This document shows, in pieces, positions 1 through 9,623 of a DNA stretch of 64,000 nt. Where the stretch lies: NCBI GenBank assembly GCA_030706745.1, contig JAUZNX010000004.1:154152-218151 (forward strand), written 5' to 3'. The notes under the pieces were generated by a model that was not told the origin of the DNA, ran no database searches, and saw only the letters and a list, made by a program, of their open reading frames with translations. Every line of letters begins with the position of its first letter. The stretch's first letter is position 1. The stretch is from Bacteroidota bacterium. Lineage in GTDB: Bacteria; Bacteroidota; Ignavibacteria; Palsa-1295. The position numbers were made by a program, and so were the translations under genes.

Positions 1-1
1 G

Positions 2-250
2 GAAGGTCAGGAGAATCAGACCTATTTTCTAAATGGTCGTCGCGTCAATATTCTTACTTTGACGGCCACACTCAGCTTCGAACCATGGCGTGGTCTGGTT
101 GTCTTTGCGCGCGGAACAAAGAAGGGCGTCGATTACTTAAACGAAGCTCCGGTCACTCCGGGCATTGACCTCGGCGGCCGATCTGTTTCGCTTGCGCCTC
201 GCGAATTACCAGAGACGCTGGTTGCCTTTGGGGTGCGCGCGTTGTTTTAG
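2..250 (+). CDS. C-terminal end of a probable outer-membrane beta-barrel protein (partial)
   Basis: The frame is open from the left edge to a TAG at 248-250, giving the last 82 residues of a longer protein; the internal TTG at 59 is unlikely to be the true start. The segment alternates polar and hydrophobic residues (for example LTATLSFEPWRGLVVFARG) and ends in LVAFGVRALF, a terminal aromatic residue as in outer-membrane barrels. It lies 20 bases before a chain-length regulator gene, so it may be an outer-membrane component of the polysaccharide cluster. I cannot name the family from this fragment; barrel membership is inferred from strand-like periodicity. Confidence 0.6.
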   Translation, partial: EGQENQTYFLNGRRVNILTLTATLSFEPWRGLVVFARGTKKGVDYLNEAPVTPGIDLGGRSVSLAPRELPETLVAFGVRALF

Positions 251-270
251 ACTGCCGACCGTTTTTGAAT

Positions 271-1518
271 ATGACATCGAATCTTCCTGAAGTGCATCCA
301 AGACATAAAGAAACGCCCGCCGTGGGCGCGGACAACATTCCGATACTCGCGGATTCCGTGCCGCTAACACCGGCTCGCCGAGCCTGGGTGGAGAGTGTCA
401 CTATTGTGCTTTTGCATAAGTGGCTCATCCTGGCCGTGACCGTTATTGTCACTGCCGCAACCGCTTTCTACGCATTCACGGCAATGCCGAATGTGTTCAC
501 GGCCCATGCCGTCATTCTTCCGGCACGCCACGCGGGTGGGGGCGGACTCGATGCTGTTACATCCGGAATTTCCAGCACATTAAAAGATATCGGACTCGCC
601 AAACTCAAAGGTGGAGAAGACAGCTACAGTCCACTTTCACTCATGCGGAGCCGGGAGTTGCAAGAAGGGCTCGTTAAGCAATTCCATTTTCAACAAGTCT
701 ATGACGCTCCCACGATGGACGATGCCATCAAGCAATTTGCCACCAACCTGGATGGCGAGTTGACCGAAGAGGGCAATTTCATTGTCAGCTTCCAGGACAC
801 GAGTCGGCAACGTGCCGCCGAAGTGACTAATGCTGTTGTCGATGCCATCAACAACATAAACAGCCGGCTTGCAAAAGAGGAGGCGGTCCACAATCTGACA
901 TACGTAGAGGAGCGATACAATACCAATGTTGCCGATCTTGATTCAGCCGAAGCAGCACTGGGTGCATTCCAACGAAAGTTCGGGGTCTTCTCGATCACCG
1001 AGCAGGCGCGGGCCGAGATGACGGCGCTTGCGGAACTTGAAGGGCAGAAGTCTATGGCCGAAATTGGACTTCATAATGCTCAGCAGATGTACGGTTCGAA
1101 TTCGAGCGAGGCCGCCGTATATCGAAGCACAATCGAACAGCTAAGTTCTAAGCTTGGAGAAATGCAGGTCGGGATGGATACGAAGGCAAGCTCGTTTGTG
1201 CCGACGAATTCCATGCCCGATGTTGCGCTCAGCTACCTTCGGCTCATGCGCGAAGTCGAAATTCAGAGCAAGCTCAAAGCGTTTCTGCTTCCATCGCTTG
1301 AACAGGCAAAGCTCGATGAGAATCGAGACCTTTACGGATTCGTGACGCTGGATCACGCCGTTCCACCGAGTAAGAAGTCCGGGCCGCATCGCTCGATGAT
1401 CCTGCTCCAGGCGCTGATTGGGAGCATGGTGATTAGTTCGATAGCAGTAATTCTGTCAGTGAATGTTCGCCGCGCCCGTGTCAGATTTCAGATTGATCGC
1501 GAACGGTTAAGCGATTAG
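271..1518 (+). CDS. Polysaccharide chain-length determinant protein (Wzz/PCP family)
   Basis: A 415-residue inner-membrane protein with the Wzz/GumC layout. One transmembrane helix follows a cytoplasmic N-terminus (around WLILAVTVIVTAATAFYAF), a long periplasmic alpha-helical region comes next, and a second helix lies near the C-terminus, preceded by the proline-containing stretch AVPPSKKSGPHRS typical of the family. There is no Walker kinase domain, so it is a chain-length regulator without a fused BY-kinase. A TTG at 265 is in frame, but the ATG at 271 is the more natural start. It is followed 7 bases later by the ligase/polymerase gene. Expected role: setting the modal length of a Wzx/Wzy-made polymer. 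Confidence 0.87.
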   Translation: MTSNLPEVHPRHKETPAVGADNIPILADSVPLTPARRAWVESVTIVLLHKWLILAVTVIVTAATAFYAFTAMPNVFTAHAVILPARHAGGGGLDAVTSGISSTLKDIGLAKLKGGEDSYSPLSLMRSRELQEGLVKQFHFQQVYDAPTMDDAIKQFATNLDGELTEEGNFIVSFQDTSRQRAAEVTNAVVDAINNINSRLAKEEAVHNLTYVEERYNTNVADLDSAEAALGAFQRKFGVFSITEQARAEMTALAELEGQKSMAEIGLHNAQQMYGSNSSEAAVYRSTIEQLSSKLGEMQVGMDTKASSFVPTNSMPDVALSYLRLMREVEIQSKLKAFLLPSLEQAKLDENRDLYGFVTLDHAVPPSKKSGPHRSMILLQALIGSMVISSIAVILSVNVRRARVRFQIDRERLSD

Positions 1519-1525
1519 GAAATAA

Positions 1526-3022
1526 ATGATGATGCTCGGCAGCCCGGGACCATATGCCGTGGTTGAAACGTCACCGTTGCGTTTGTCAACGGCGCAGATG
1601 CTTGCGGTAGCAAGTGCAGTCATCGCGTTGCTGGTTCTATCGGTTCTCGTCGCGGGGCCTTTCCTAAGCTATGCTGTTCTGGTGTTGATGATGGTTGGCT
1701 TTGCGATCATCCGCAACCCTGTGTTGTCAGTCCTTTCCTATGTGGTCATCAACACGGTGCTGACACTTCGCCCCAAAGAATATGGTGGAGGTGGTGCTGC
1801 TCCCAGCGTCTTGGATTTCATGCTAGGATTGTGCCTGGCTGGAGTAATGGCCTATTGGATCGTTCGAATCAGGATTGTTGAACAGCAGCCTTTGAGTCGA
1901 TCGCGAGAGCAACTGTACATGATGCTGTTTGCGGTTTGGGGTCTTATTGGTACGGGCATTGGCTTTCTCACGGGTGGGAATAACTTGTTCAATTCAGCCA
2001 TCCGCGAGTTGTTGAACTTTACTCCCTTGCTCATATTGCCCATTATCTATGAGCGGTATATCGAAACGGATTCTTCCGAGGAGCATGTCCTCATGTGGGC
2101 CGTGGTGGTCGCGGGATGCTTAATGCTTGTCTGGAACGCGCTCACGATGAGAAGCAACATACTGCGGGCGGCATATCTCTATCAGACTGGGCGTGCAACG
2201 ACCGACCAAGAGCTTTCGGGATTTCTCACGCTGATTGCAGTCTCGTTCTTGATGTCGCTCCGTCGGAGCCGTTGGTTGATTCCGTTCGCGATCGTATTCC
2301 TTGCCGGTTGTTTCTCTATTGTCATTTCGATGTTCCGGGGATTATACATTGCCACTGCTATTAGCATGGTATGCATGCTCTTCTCGGGAGATCGCGCCGA
2401 ACGCCGGAGGGGCATTTCGAGAATCGGGCTTGCTGTGGGATCGGGAGTCCTACTCCTAATCCCCATCATTGAGTCGTCGAGACTCTTTCGATTGTTATTG
2501 ATGGGGTTTGCCAATCGGATGCTATCTACCCAGCATCTCGGGACGGATCTTTCGCTCTTCAACCGATATGTCGAATGGCGGTACGAATGGAATGTTATCC
2601 TTCATGCGCCTCTCTTCGGCTATGGATTTGGTTCTCTGTGGCGCGTGTGGGATGCTCTTCTCGGATTTCATACTTGGATCGGGTTCAGTCATAGCAGCTA
2701 CCTCTTTCTCCTATTGAAATCGGGCCTGGTTGGATTCTGTCTTTTCTTTCTAGCCTATTTCGGCTTCATGCGCAACGGCTATCGCTTGCTTCGGTCACCG
2801 AGGCTATCAGAAACGTCGCGAGCGATCGTTCGGGCAGGCATCGCATTTCTTTTGTTCATTTTGATCGATGCATATACCTCACCTGTATTTGACAGCAAAA
2901 CGGATCTGGTCTGGGTCGGTCTCATCTGGGGCTACTTCCTTGCGTTGGAAAAAAGTCTTGGGATGCGCGGTCATCTTATCGAACAGAAGCCCGCGCTCTT
3001 AACCGCGAAGCCTATTACATGA
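1526..3022 (+). CDS. O-antigen ligase/polymerase-like membrane protein (Wzy/WaaL type)
   Basis: A 498-residue polytopic membrane protein with about ten to twelve hydrophobic segments and a large loop before the last helices, where family members carry their catalytic Arg/His residues; here that part includes GYGFGSLWRVWDALLG and WIGFSHSSYL. This is the O-antigen ligase/polymerase pattern. AGGA at 1518-1521 precedes the ATG at 1526 with a short spacer. The stop overlaps the next start as ATGA (3019-3022), so it is translationally coupled to the flippase. Polymerase (Wzy) and ligase (WaaL) cannot be separated from sequence by eye; the neighbouring flippase and chain-length regulator favour Wzy. 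Confidence 0.85.
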   Translation: MMMLGSPGPYAVVETSPLRLSTAQMLAVASAVIALLVLSVLVAGPFLSYAVLVLMMVGFAIIRNPVLSVLSYVVINTVLTLRPKEYGGGGAAPSVLDFMLGLCLAGVMAYWIVRIRIVEQQPLSRSREQLYMMLFAVWGLIGTGIGFLTGGNNLFNSAIRELLNFTPLLILPIIYERYIETDSSEEHVLMWAVVVAGCLMLVWNALTMRSNILRAAYLYQTGRATTDQELSGFLTLIAVSFLMSLRRSRWLIPFAIVFLAGCFSIVISMFRGLYIATAISMVCMLFSGDRAERRRGISRIGLAVGSGVLLLIPIIESSRLFRLLLMGFANRMLSTQHLGTDLSLFNRYVEWRYEWNVILHAPLFGYGFGSLWRVWDALLGFHTWIGFSHSSYLFLLLKSGLVGFCLFFLAYFGFMRNGYRLLRSPRLSETSRAIVRAGIAFLLFILIDAYTSPVFDSKTDLVWVGLIWGYFLALEKSLGMRGHLIEQKPALLTAKPIT

Positions 3023-4554
3023 GTCAACCCAGCCTCACCGTAGAGCTGCCGGAACAGCCATTGGGTACGCGTATCCTGCGCGGGGCTCTGGCTGGATTTG
3101 CCATCAATTTGGCGGGCAATGGCTTTCTGTTTATCGGCCAGTTGTTGATTGCACGGCAACTCTCCCGGACTGAGTATGCAGAGTTCACCGTCTGCATCTC
3201 CCTGATGGCGATCCTTGCGATGTTTGCCGATCTTGGGATGAATCCTCTCATCACACGGATGCTGGCGCAAGCAGAGGAGGATGCTTCGCGAGGAATGGAA
3301 GACCGCCGGGGATCGCTGCTGGGGACGGCTGTCGCGCTTCGACTCGTCTTATCAATCTTCGTGGCGCTAATCATCATCACGATCGGACGACTGTTCTACC
3401 CAGTTTCGATGGTACAGAATTGCCTGATTCTATTGATAACCCTTCTCATCTCTTCGCGTGTCCTCGCCGTTCGACCCGCGGCTGAGTCCATGTTTAGAAG
3501 CCAGGGAAAGTACTATCTGGTTGCACTGTTTGCACTGTTCGACGCAGTTGCATTTGCGGTTTTGCTTTTTCTCGGCCGGTATTATACATTGCGCCTTCAG
3601 AGTGTACTCTGGGTTTATGCGTTGTGCAATGTGCCGGGGTTCATTCTGCTGGTGATTGCGCTTGTTCGATGGATACGTCGCGAGAATGTTTCGCTTCGGC
3701 TGGACCCGGTGCTTGCGAAAGGATTCTTGCTCGGCTCGATTCCGCTTTGCATCGGGACCATATTCCTCACCATTCACATCCAAATCGATAGCCTCCTTCT
3801 CGATAAGTTGAGCACGCCGTTTGAAGTCGCAAGTTACGGAGCCACGATGCGATTGAATGCCGCCGCTGCTCCGATTCCGCTCGTTCTCGCGGCGGTCATT
3901 GCCCCGGAGCTCACTCGGCTTTTGCGTCAGAACGATCAGACGCGATCGCTACAATTGACAGATATCTCGCTTCGGATTCTGCTCGTGCTTGGATTCTTCA
4001 TTGCGCTTTTGATCACCACGTGTTCGGGTCTCATTGTACCATTGACGCTCGGGGAAAAATATGCTTCTGCCAGCCCGCTCCTGATCTGGACAGGTTGGAT
4101 GCTGTTGCCGATCTTTATTGGCACCCTCCTTATGGAGGTGAGCGTGGCTGCGGGTCAATCTTGGTTCATGACTGCGAATGCCGGCGTTTGCATGGTCGCG
4201 GTGATTATCGGAGATCTATTCCTGCTACGAAAGTTCGGCGCAACGGGAGCGATGGTCTCCAAGCTCATTGCTGTCTCATTGGGGGCGGGACTCCTTGTTT
4301 GGTTATCCCGAAATTCGGGCCATCTTGATACCCGTCGGTTTACGTCTGCCTTTCTGCGAACGGGATTAGCCACCATAGCAAGCCTTGCCGCGTCCTGGCT
4401 CTTCATGGCTGGGAACTTCCATTTGGCGATCGTTGTGATCGTTCAAATGGGCATTTACTCTCTTGTGATCCACGCGACGAATGTGCTCACGGCACAGGAA
4501 GTTCTCTCCCTCTGGAGGAGAGTCACGAAACGACCAAGCGCAATCATCGGATGA
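3019..4554 (+). CDS. Polysaccharide flippase (Wzx-like, MOP superfamily)
   Basis: A 511-residue protein with about 12-14 transmembrane segments. Near the N-terminus AGFAINLAGNGFLFIGQLLIARQLS and EYAEFTVCISLMAILAMFADLG match the first helices of RfbX/Wzx-type lipid-linked oligosaccharide flippases. It would move undecaprenyl-linked repeat units across the inner membrane. Its start overlaps the upstream ligase gene by ATGA and its stop overlaps the next glycosyltransferase start the same way (4551-4554). Ordered with a Wzz-like protein, a Wzy/WaaL-like protein and several glycosyltransferases, it identifies a Wzx/Wzy-dependent pathway. Confidence 0.88.
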   Translation: MSQPSLTVELPEQPLGTRILRGALAGFAINLAGNGFLFIGQLLIARQLSRTEYAEFTVCISLMAILAMFADLGMNPLITRMLAQAEEDASRGMEDRRGSLLGTAVALRLVLSIFVALIIITIGRLFYPVSMVQNCLILLITLLISSRVLAVRPAAESMFRSQGKYYLVALFALFDAVAFAVLLFLGRYYTLRLQSVLWVYALCNVPGFILLVIALVRWIRRENVSLRLDPVLAKGFLLGSIPLCIGTIFLTIHIQIDSLLLDKLSTPFEVASYGATMRLNAAAAPIPLVLAAVIAPELTRLLRQNDQTRSLQLTDISLRILLVLGFFIALLITTCSGLIVPLTLGEKYASASPLLIWTGWMLLPIFIGTLLMEVSVAAGQSWFMTANAGVCMVAVIIGDLFLLRKFGATGAMVSKLIAVSLGAGLLVWLSRNSGHLDTRRFTSAFLRTGLATIASLAASWLFMAGNFHLAIVVIVQMGIYSLVIHATNVLTAQEVLSLWRRVTKRPSAIIG

Positions 4555-5534
4555 AGTATAACTGGAATCCCTGGGAGGTGAAGAATTGGACCGCTGCTCG
4601 AGAAGAGTGGAGCAATCCTGATCTTCCAATGGTCACCCTTGGCGTATTGAACTATAATCGCTGTGCGGAACTGCGCCAAACGCTGGATGTTCTGACGCGC
4701 GCAGTCAAATATCCTCACTACGAGGTTATTGTTATTGACAACGGATCGACCGATGGCAGTAACGAGATGATTCGGAATGAGTATCCGTCCGTCATTCTCC
4801 ATGAAGTCGGCAAGAATCTTGGGGTGTCGGCGCGGAACATCGAGTTTGATCTTGCACGAGGAAAGTACCTCTTCATGTTCGATGATGATACCTGCCCTGG
4901 AATGCCGGCCACGGTTTTGCGCATCGTCCAGCACATGGAGTCGAATCCAGACATTGCTGTGCTTAGCACCTCCTATTATCAGCCCGTTACTGGGATTATG
5001 GAGACAACTCGGTGGGAGAATTACCGATTTGGTGGCGATGAAAGGTCAGGATTCCAAACCCTTTTCCTCGTTGAAGGAGGGTCGTGTGTTCGCGTCGCGG
5101 CGCTCAAGGGTGCCGCTGGTTTCGATCCCGAATGGAGTGGCGCCGAAGGTATTGAGCTTGCGTTGCAGATTTACCAGCAGGATCTCGGGGTCTTCTTTTG
5201 TCCCTGGTTTTTGACCCTCCATTTTGTCTCACCATCTCCCAGGTTAGCGGGACGGTCTTATCGCGCGCATCGTGCGTATGTGAATTCTCGTCAGTTCGTT
5301 TGGATGATAGCTAAGCATTGGCCAATTACGGCAGCGCTTCCGCTTCTCACATGTCTCATCCTTCGACGTATCCTTGCGATGGTGATGCATCGCCATACCG
5401 CAACGGAGAATATTCGCGGAATCTTCGATGGATTCAGAGCGATCACCCGGTTCGCCCGGTATGGCCCGAAGCTCAGTTGGAAACAGGTGTTTGCGATTCG
5501 TCGTTTCTATCTTGGGATGTTGCGATGGGCCTAA
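4551..5534 (+). CDS. Family 2 glycosyltransferase
   Basis: A 327-residue GT-A fold enzyme. The nucleotide-sugar binding motif DNGSTDGS lies at residues 63-70 and the metal-binding DDD at 111-113 (MFDDDT). The acceptor region contains GGSCVRVAALKGAAGFDPEWSG, comparable to the conserved G...R...G.FDE part of GT2 enzymes. Its C-terminal third is hydrophobic in places and may touch the membrane. It probably adds one sugar to the lipid-linked repeat unit; donor and acceptor cannot be read from sequence. The start overlaps the flippase stop (ATGA). A 61-base gap follows. Confidence 0.85.
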   Translation: MKYNWNPWEVKNWTAAREEWSNPDLPMVTLGVLNYNRCAELRQTLDVLTRAVKYPHYEVIVIDNGSTDGSNEMIRNEYPSVILHEVGKNLGVSARNIEFDLARGKYLFMFDDDTCPGMPATVLRIVQHMESNPDIAVLSTSYYQPVTGIMETTRWENYRFGGDERSGFQTLFLVEGGSCVRVAALKGAAGFDPEWSGAEGIELALQIYQQDLGVFFCPWFLTLHFVSPSPRLAGRSYRAHRAYVNSRQFVWMIAKHWPITAALPLLTCLILRRILAMVMHRHTATENIRGIFDGFRAITRFARYGPKLSWKQVFAIRRFYLGMLRWA

Positions 5535-5556
5535 CGTGCATTTGTAGGAGTGCACG
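5535..5556. other. Short inverted repeat between two polysaccharide genes
   Basis: CGTGCA at 5535-5540 is repeated inverted as TGCACG at 5551-5556 with a 10-base loop. It sits directly after the glycosyltransferase stop, in one of the longer gaps of the cluster. No T-tract follows, so it is not a convincing intrinsic terminator. It may be a transcript-stability hairpin. Confidence 0.3.
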
Positions 5557-5595
5557 GTGGCGGAACATAATATTTAGGGAGAGGATTAGTGTATC

Positions 5596-7200
5596 GTGAG
5601 GAGAGCATTGTGGCGATATGCCGCCGTTGTATTGTTTATCTTAGCGGCACTTGTAACGAGGCCATACTACTACGCGGACTCTTTGGAGTACGCACAGTGT
5701 ATTATTGCGCAGGAGGACGGTCAATCCCCGCCTATGTTCTTTGAATCGTCACACTTGCTTTGGAGGCCGTTGGGATGGGTGGTTCATTCGGCTCTTTTGC
5801 CGGTCCTAAGAAATCAGTTCGGTCTTGAGAGGTTTGCACAGGTCAATCTTTCGCTCATTCTCATTTCGCTGATTCTGAGCTTGACCGGTATCATTTATCT
5901 TTACCGTTTGCTTCGGCTTCTTCCCATATCTGAAGTTTCGGTACAGGTGACGACTTTGATCTATGCCGTATCACAATGCGTGATGAATTATGGTATGACG
6001 GGTACAAGCTACATGTCAGGGATCAGCATACTCATCGCAGGTCTGTACTATGTCTTCGACTCTGCACGTCGACTGTCGGTGGGATTAAGCCTCTGGGCTG
6101 CCGGAGTCTTGCTTGCGATTGCCCCGCTCCTTTGGATGCCGTACATCCTTGCACTGCCAGCCGCGATACTTGTCTACCCAACGGTTAATGGCTGGAATCG
6201 AAAAAACCTTGTAGAATCGCTGAGGCTCACGATGGTCGTGGCGCTCGTCGCGTTGGCAATCTTGGTGCCGTTCGTTGTGCATCTGCATCTGACCCCGGCC
6301 GGTTTCGTCCAGTGGGCACTGGATCCGGGGGACAAACACTATATGGCCGGCCCCCTGAGAACGGTATTCGGTCTACCCAAGACGCTCTTCTATCTGGGCA
6401 ACGATGGCCTATACGTCAAACGCTTCCTCTATCACGATCCATATCATCCAGTCTCCGCTCTGATGCTCTTCGGTTTAGGCCTCTGGAAGATGGGCCTTTT
6501 CTACTCCCTACTGCTTGTCATCTTTGTGGTGATTTTGCGGGATCTGACCGCGCGTAAGTACCTGGTGTTTCTCCTAGTGGGCATTATTCCTAATTTGATA
6601 TTATCGTTTCGCTGGGATGGAGCGGCATTAGAACGGCACCTGCCTCTCATGCCCTTCCTGTTCATCGCCCTTGCCTTAGGGTTCGCGTATGGATCAACCA
6701 CATTTGTGCGCCCGCTTATTGGAGCCGTAGGACTCGTTGTCCTAGTCCTGAATGTAAGCGCAATGTGGCCTTCCGTTTCTGCCGAGGCAGAGGCGCGGGG
6801 TACGGCTCATATCAGAGAGATCTGGCCACGACTTAACGACCACTCGATCGTTACCGTGCTGAATATCCAGGACGAGCTCGTTGTGTTCCAGAGGATTCAT
6901 CCACTGAACCCTTACAATCAATCCCATCGACTTTGTCCATACCCTGTGTTGGGAAGCGTGGATGACAGCTCGCGATATTGGAGGGAGCGATTTGAACACG
7001 CTAAGAGAGAGGCCTGGATGGAGCATGGTGGGGTCTGGGTGAAGAAGTCCTTGTTGGCTTCTGCACCAGACGTTGATGACTACTGGATTGAAAACGAGAG
7101 ACCGGGAATTTCCTGGAAGAACATCTCTAACTACTTCCGCCAGCAGTACTACTCGGATTCAACGGATACCTTTCTTCTTCTCCAACCCGACCAGCCGTGA
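5596..7200 (+). CDS. Polytopic membrane protein, possible GT-C type glycosyltransferase
   Basis: A 534-residue protein starting at GTG 5596, with GAGAGGA some 12 bases upstream. It has about ten hydrophobic helices in the first 400 residues and a soluble C-terminal part of about 130 residues. The early loop after the first helix has acidic and aromatic residues (RPYYYADSLEYAQC), the place where GT-C enzymes that use polyprenyl-phosphate sugars keep their catalytic Asp/Glu. GT-C membership is inference from topology and context; I do not recognise a specific family. The GTGA overlap at 7197-7200 couples it to the next gene. Confidence 0.6.
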   Translation: MRRALWRYAAVVLFILAALVTRPYYYADSLEYAQCIIAQEDGQSPPMFFESSHLLWRPLGWVVHSALLPVLRNQFGLERFAQVNLSLILISLILSLTGIIYLYRLLRLLPISEVSVQVTTLIYAVSQCVMNYGMTGTSYMSGISILIAGLYYVFDSARRLSVGLSLWAAGVLLAIAPLLWMPYILALPAAILVYPTVNGWNRKNLVESLRLTMVVALVALAILVPFVVHLHLTPAGFVQWALDPGDKHYMAGPLRTVFGLPKTLFYLGNDGLYVKRFLYHDPYHPVSALMLFGLGLWKMGLFYSLLLVIFVVILRDLTARKYLVFLLVGIIPNLILSFRWDGAALERHLPLMPFLFIALALGFAYGSTTFVRPLIGAVGLVVLVLNVSAMWPSVSAEAEARGTAHIREIWPRLNDHSIVTVLNIQDELVVFQRIHPLNPYNQSHRLCPYPVLGSVDDSSRYWRERFEHAKREAWMEHGGVWVKKSLLASAPDVDDYWIENERPGISWKNISNYFRQQYYSDSTDTFLLLQPDQP

Positions 7201-8411
7201 CCATCCTCCAACTTGCCCCACGCATGCCGTATCCGTTAACGGATGGGGGAGCGATTGGTATCTGTTCGATTACCAAATGGCTCAAGCGTCTGGGGCATGA
7301 GGTAACGCTCATCACGTTTCCGCTCGATTCCAAGCAGGCAACAGATGAAGCAATCAACGATCTCGGCCAGTATGCGGATGTGCGGTTAATTAAGAAGCCG
7401 CTCCATCCACGCTGGTGCGTACTGTTGCGAACGCTGGTTCGTGGAGCGTATCCCATCGAACGCAGGCAGATTCCGGAGATGTACCGGCTCATCGAGAGCA
7501 CCATTGGGCAAAAATCATTTGATATCGTTCATGTCGATCACTCGCACATGGGACCATACGGATTGTGGATCAAGGATCGCTACGGTTTGCCAATCGTGCT
7601 TCGAGAGCATAATTTCGAAGCCTTGATCTATGAGCGGTATGCGGAGCGGGAGACGAATCCAGTCAAGAGCTACCTCGCACGTTTGCATGGTGGCCGGTTG
7701 AAGCGGGAGGAGGCGCGGTTTCTTACGAACTTTGATGCAGTAGCTGCGATCAGCCAGGAAGATGTTGCTGCGATGAAGCAAGTTGCTCCGGAAGGAAAAT
7801 ATAGGGTTATTCCGGCGGGGGTGGATATTGAGTATTTCAAGCCGAGGAATTCTGAAGAGGATCCCAATTCCATTCTCTCGCTTGGAACGCTGGAATGGGA
7901 CCCAAACTTCGATGCGACCCGATATTTTCTGGATGCCATCTTCCCGATTATTCTCCAGCGCCGTCCGGCGACGGTTCTCCATATTGTTGGGTTCTCCGGA
8001 GAGCGTATTCTGCCGTTTTTGCAACGCTTTGGCCAATCTGTTCAGGTGCATGGACGAGTGCCGGATGTGCGCGACTATTTAGCCCGAGCCGCCGTTCTGG
8101 TGGTGCCGCTCAGAATTGGTGGTGGTATGAGGCTGAAGCTGCTCGAGGCCTTTGCGGCAGGAAAGGCGATTGTTTCTACTTCCATCGGCGCCGAAGGAAA
8201 CGAAGGCAAGGACGGGATTCACCTCTGGATTCGCGACGGTGCCGAATCATTCGCCGATGCGGTCGTAAGACTGCTTTCTGACTCGGCAGCGCGGCAATCG
8301 CTTGGCATAAACGCACATGAACTTGCTGTGACGCGCTACGGATGGGATCATGTTGTTAGCGAGTTCGTAAAGCTTTATGAAGAAGTTCTCCGAAACCGCG
8401 CGACTGAATGA
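7197..8411 (+). CDS. Family 4 glycosyltransferase (GT-B fold)
   Basis: A 404-residue enzyme. The N-terminus (LQLAPRMPYPLTDGGAIG) is the classic GT4 opening loop and REHNFEALIYERYA lies in the acceptor domain. The C-terminal half has VIPAGVDIEYFKP, the donor-domain segment LSLGTLEWDPNFDAT, and RIGGGMRLKLLEAFAAGKAI, which contains the E...A.G signature of GT4 donor sites. It starts at GTG 7197, overlapping the preceding stop by four bases. It most resembles the group annotated as sugar transferases of the PEP-CTERM/EpsH and Wzx/Wzy type. The sugar transferred is unknown. Confidence 0.88.
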   Translation: MTILQLAPRMPYPLTDGGAIGICSITKWLKRLGHEVTLITFPLDSKQATDEAINDLGQYADVRLIKKPLHPRWCVLLRTLVRGAYPIERRQIPEMYRLIESTIGQKSFDIVHVDHSHMGPYGLWIKDRYGLPIVLREHNFEALIYERYAERETNPVKSYLARLHGGRLKREEARFLTNFDAVAAISQEDVAAMKQVAPEGKYRVIPAGVDIEYFKPRNSEEDPNSILSLGTLEWDPNFDATRYFLDAIFPIILQRRPATVLHIVGFSGERILPFLQRFGQSVQVHGRVPDVRDYLARAAVLVVPLRIGGGMRLKLLEAFAAGKAIVSTSIGAEGNEGKDGIHLWIRDGAESFADAVVRLLSDSAARQSLGINAHELAVTRYGWDHVVSEFVKLYEEVLRNRATE

Positions 8412-8435
8412 TCCTGGGAGCGTTCAAAGAATTCG

Positions 8436-9623
8436 ATGATCTACGTTGCACTCTTTTGCATTGCACTGTTGCTCTACTCGTATGTAGGGTTTCCGGTGCT
8501 TATCCGCATTTTGGCAAAGGTCGCTCCTCGCAAGTCGGGGATTGATGAATCTTATCAGCCTGCGGTATCGATCATTTTACCGGCATTCAATGAGGAGCTT
8601 ATTCTTGCAGACTGTCTTACGTCCCTCGTCAATCTAAAGTATCCTGCTGAGAAGATCGAGATCCTTTGCGGCTCGGACGGATCGACGGATCGAACAAATT
8701 CCATATTACTGGAATTTGCGGCGCGACATCAACAGATTAAGCCAGTTCTTTTCCCTGGCCAACGAGGCAAAATGCTGACTTTAAATGATCTCGTTGCGAA
8801 AGCCAAGAATGAGATCTTGCTATTCGTCGATGCTGATATTACGCTGCATCCGAACACGCTCTTGTGCCATGTTCGGCATTATGCCGATCCCGAGACGGGT
8901 GCTGTTGCCGGTCACCTCGCGATGGATAGCGAGCAAGCGACCAGCATCTATAAGTCGGAGAATAGTTATTGGCATATCGAGAGTGATCTCAGAAAACATG
9001 AAGCTGCGATCTGGTCGACGCTCGCCGTTTATGGTGGGAATTATTCGATCCGCCGTGAACTCTGGCAATCCTTGCCGGATGGGAGAGTTTCGGACGATTT
9101 CTTTGTCGGACTACAAGTCGCATTATCTGGAAAGCGGATTCTCTTTGATGAAGGAGCTATATCTATCGAGCAGTATGGTCGTACCTACCCGGATGAATTC
9201 CAGAGGAAGCGAAGGACGACGGCACGGACAATTCATACGCTTTCATATTTTCGGTCTTCGCTCATTCGTGGTCGTGTTGCCTGGCTCTTGTGGCCTCACA
9301 AAGTATTGCGATGGTTTGCTATGTATATCGTCCTCGCATTGGTGGCGAGCACCTTCCTCTCATTGTACAGCCCTCTCGCAGTAGTGCTGCTGTTGATTGA
9401 GCTTGCGCTCGGCTTGCTGGTGGTGATCGGTTGGGTTTCGAAGGGCTTAAAATCTCCGATTCCAGTCGCCAGCCAGATCTACTGGCTTTTCTCGATGAAT
9501 ATTGCGCTCGCATTAGGCGTCATTGATTTTCTATTCTCGAGCCCTGGACCGTTGTGGGCGCAGACCACTCGAATTGCCAACGATCTTACGCCATCACTCA
9601 GCCGGGAGGTTTCCGCTCCGTGA
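8436..9623 (+). CDS. Membrane-bound family 2 glycosyltransferase (PgaC/IcaA-like)
   Basis: A 395-residue processive-type GT2. It has one N-terminal transmembrane helix (residues 1-25), a cytoplasmic GT-A domain with DGSTD at 81-85, VDAD at 131-134, YGGNYSIRR at 199-207, the SDD catalytic-base region at 219-221 and a QRKRR motif around 256-260 in place of QxxRW, then about three C-terminal helices. The arrangement matches PgaC/IcaA and cellulose-synthase-like enzymes. In this cluster it may simply transfer one residue rather than polymerise. The stop overlaps the next gene's GTG start. Confidence 0.84.
   Translation: MIYVALFCIALLLYSYVGFPVLIRILAKVAPRKSGIDESYQPAVSIILPAFNEELILADCLTSLVNLKYPAEKIEILCGSDGSTDRTNSILLEFAARHQQIKPVLFPGQRGKMLTLNDLVAKAKNEILLFVDADITLHPNTLLCHVRHYADPETGAVAGHLAMDSEQATSIYKSENSYWHIESDLRKHEAAIWSTLAVYGGNYSIRRELWQSLPDGRVSDDFFVGLQVALSGKRILFDEGAISIEQYGRTYPDEFQRKRRTTARTIHTLSYFRSSLIRGRVAWLLWPHKVLRWFAMYIVLALVASTFLSLYSPLAVVLLLIELALGLLVVIGWVSKGLKSPIPVASQIYWLFSMNIALALGVIDFLFSSPGPLWAQTTRIANDLTPSLSREVSAP
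9604..9609 (+). promoter_or_regulatory. Shine-Dalgarno that sets the start of the glycosylphosphotransferase
   Basis: GGGAGG lies 10 bases before the GTG at 9620, whereas nothing comparable precedes the earlier in-frame start at 9554. With the GTGA overlap to the upstream stop, this supports GTG 9620 as the start. Confidence 0.6.
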
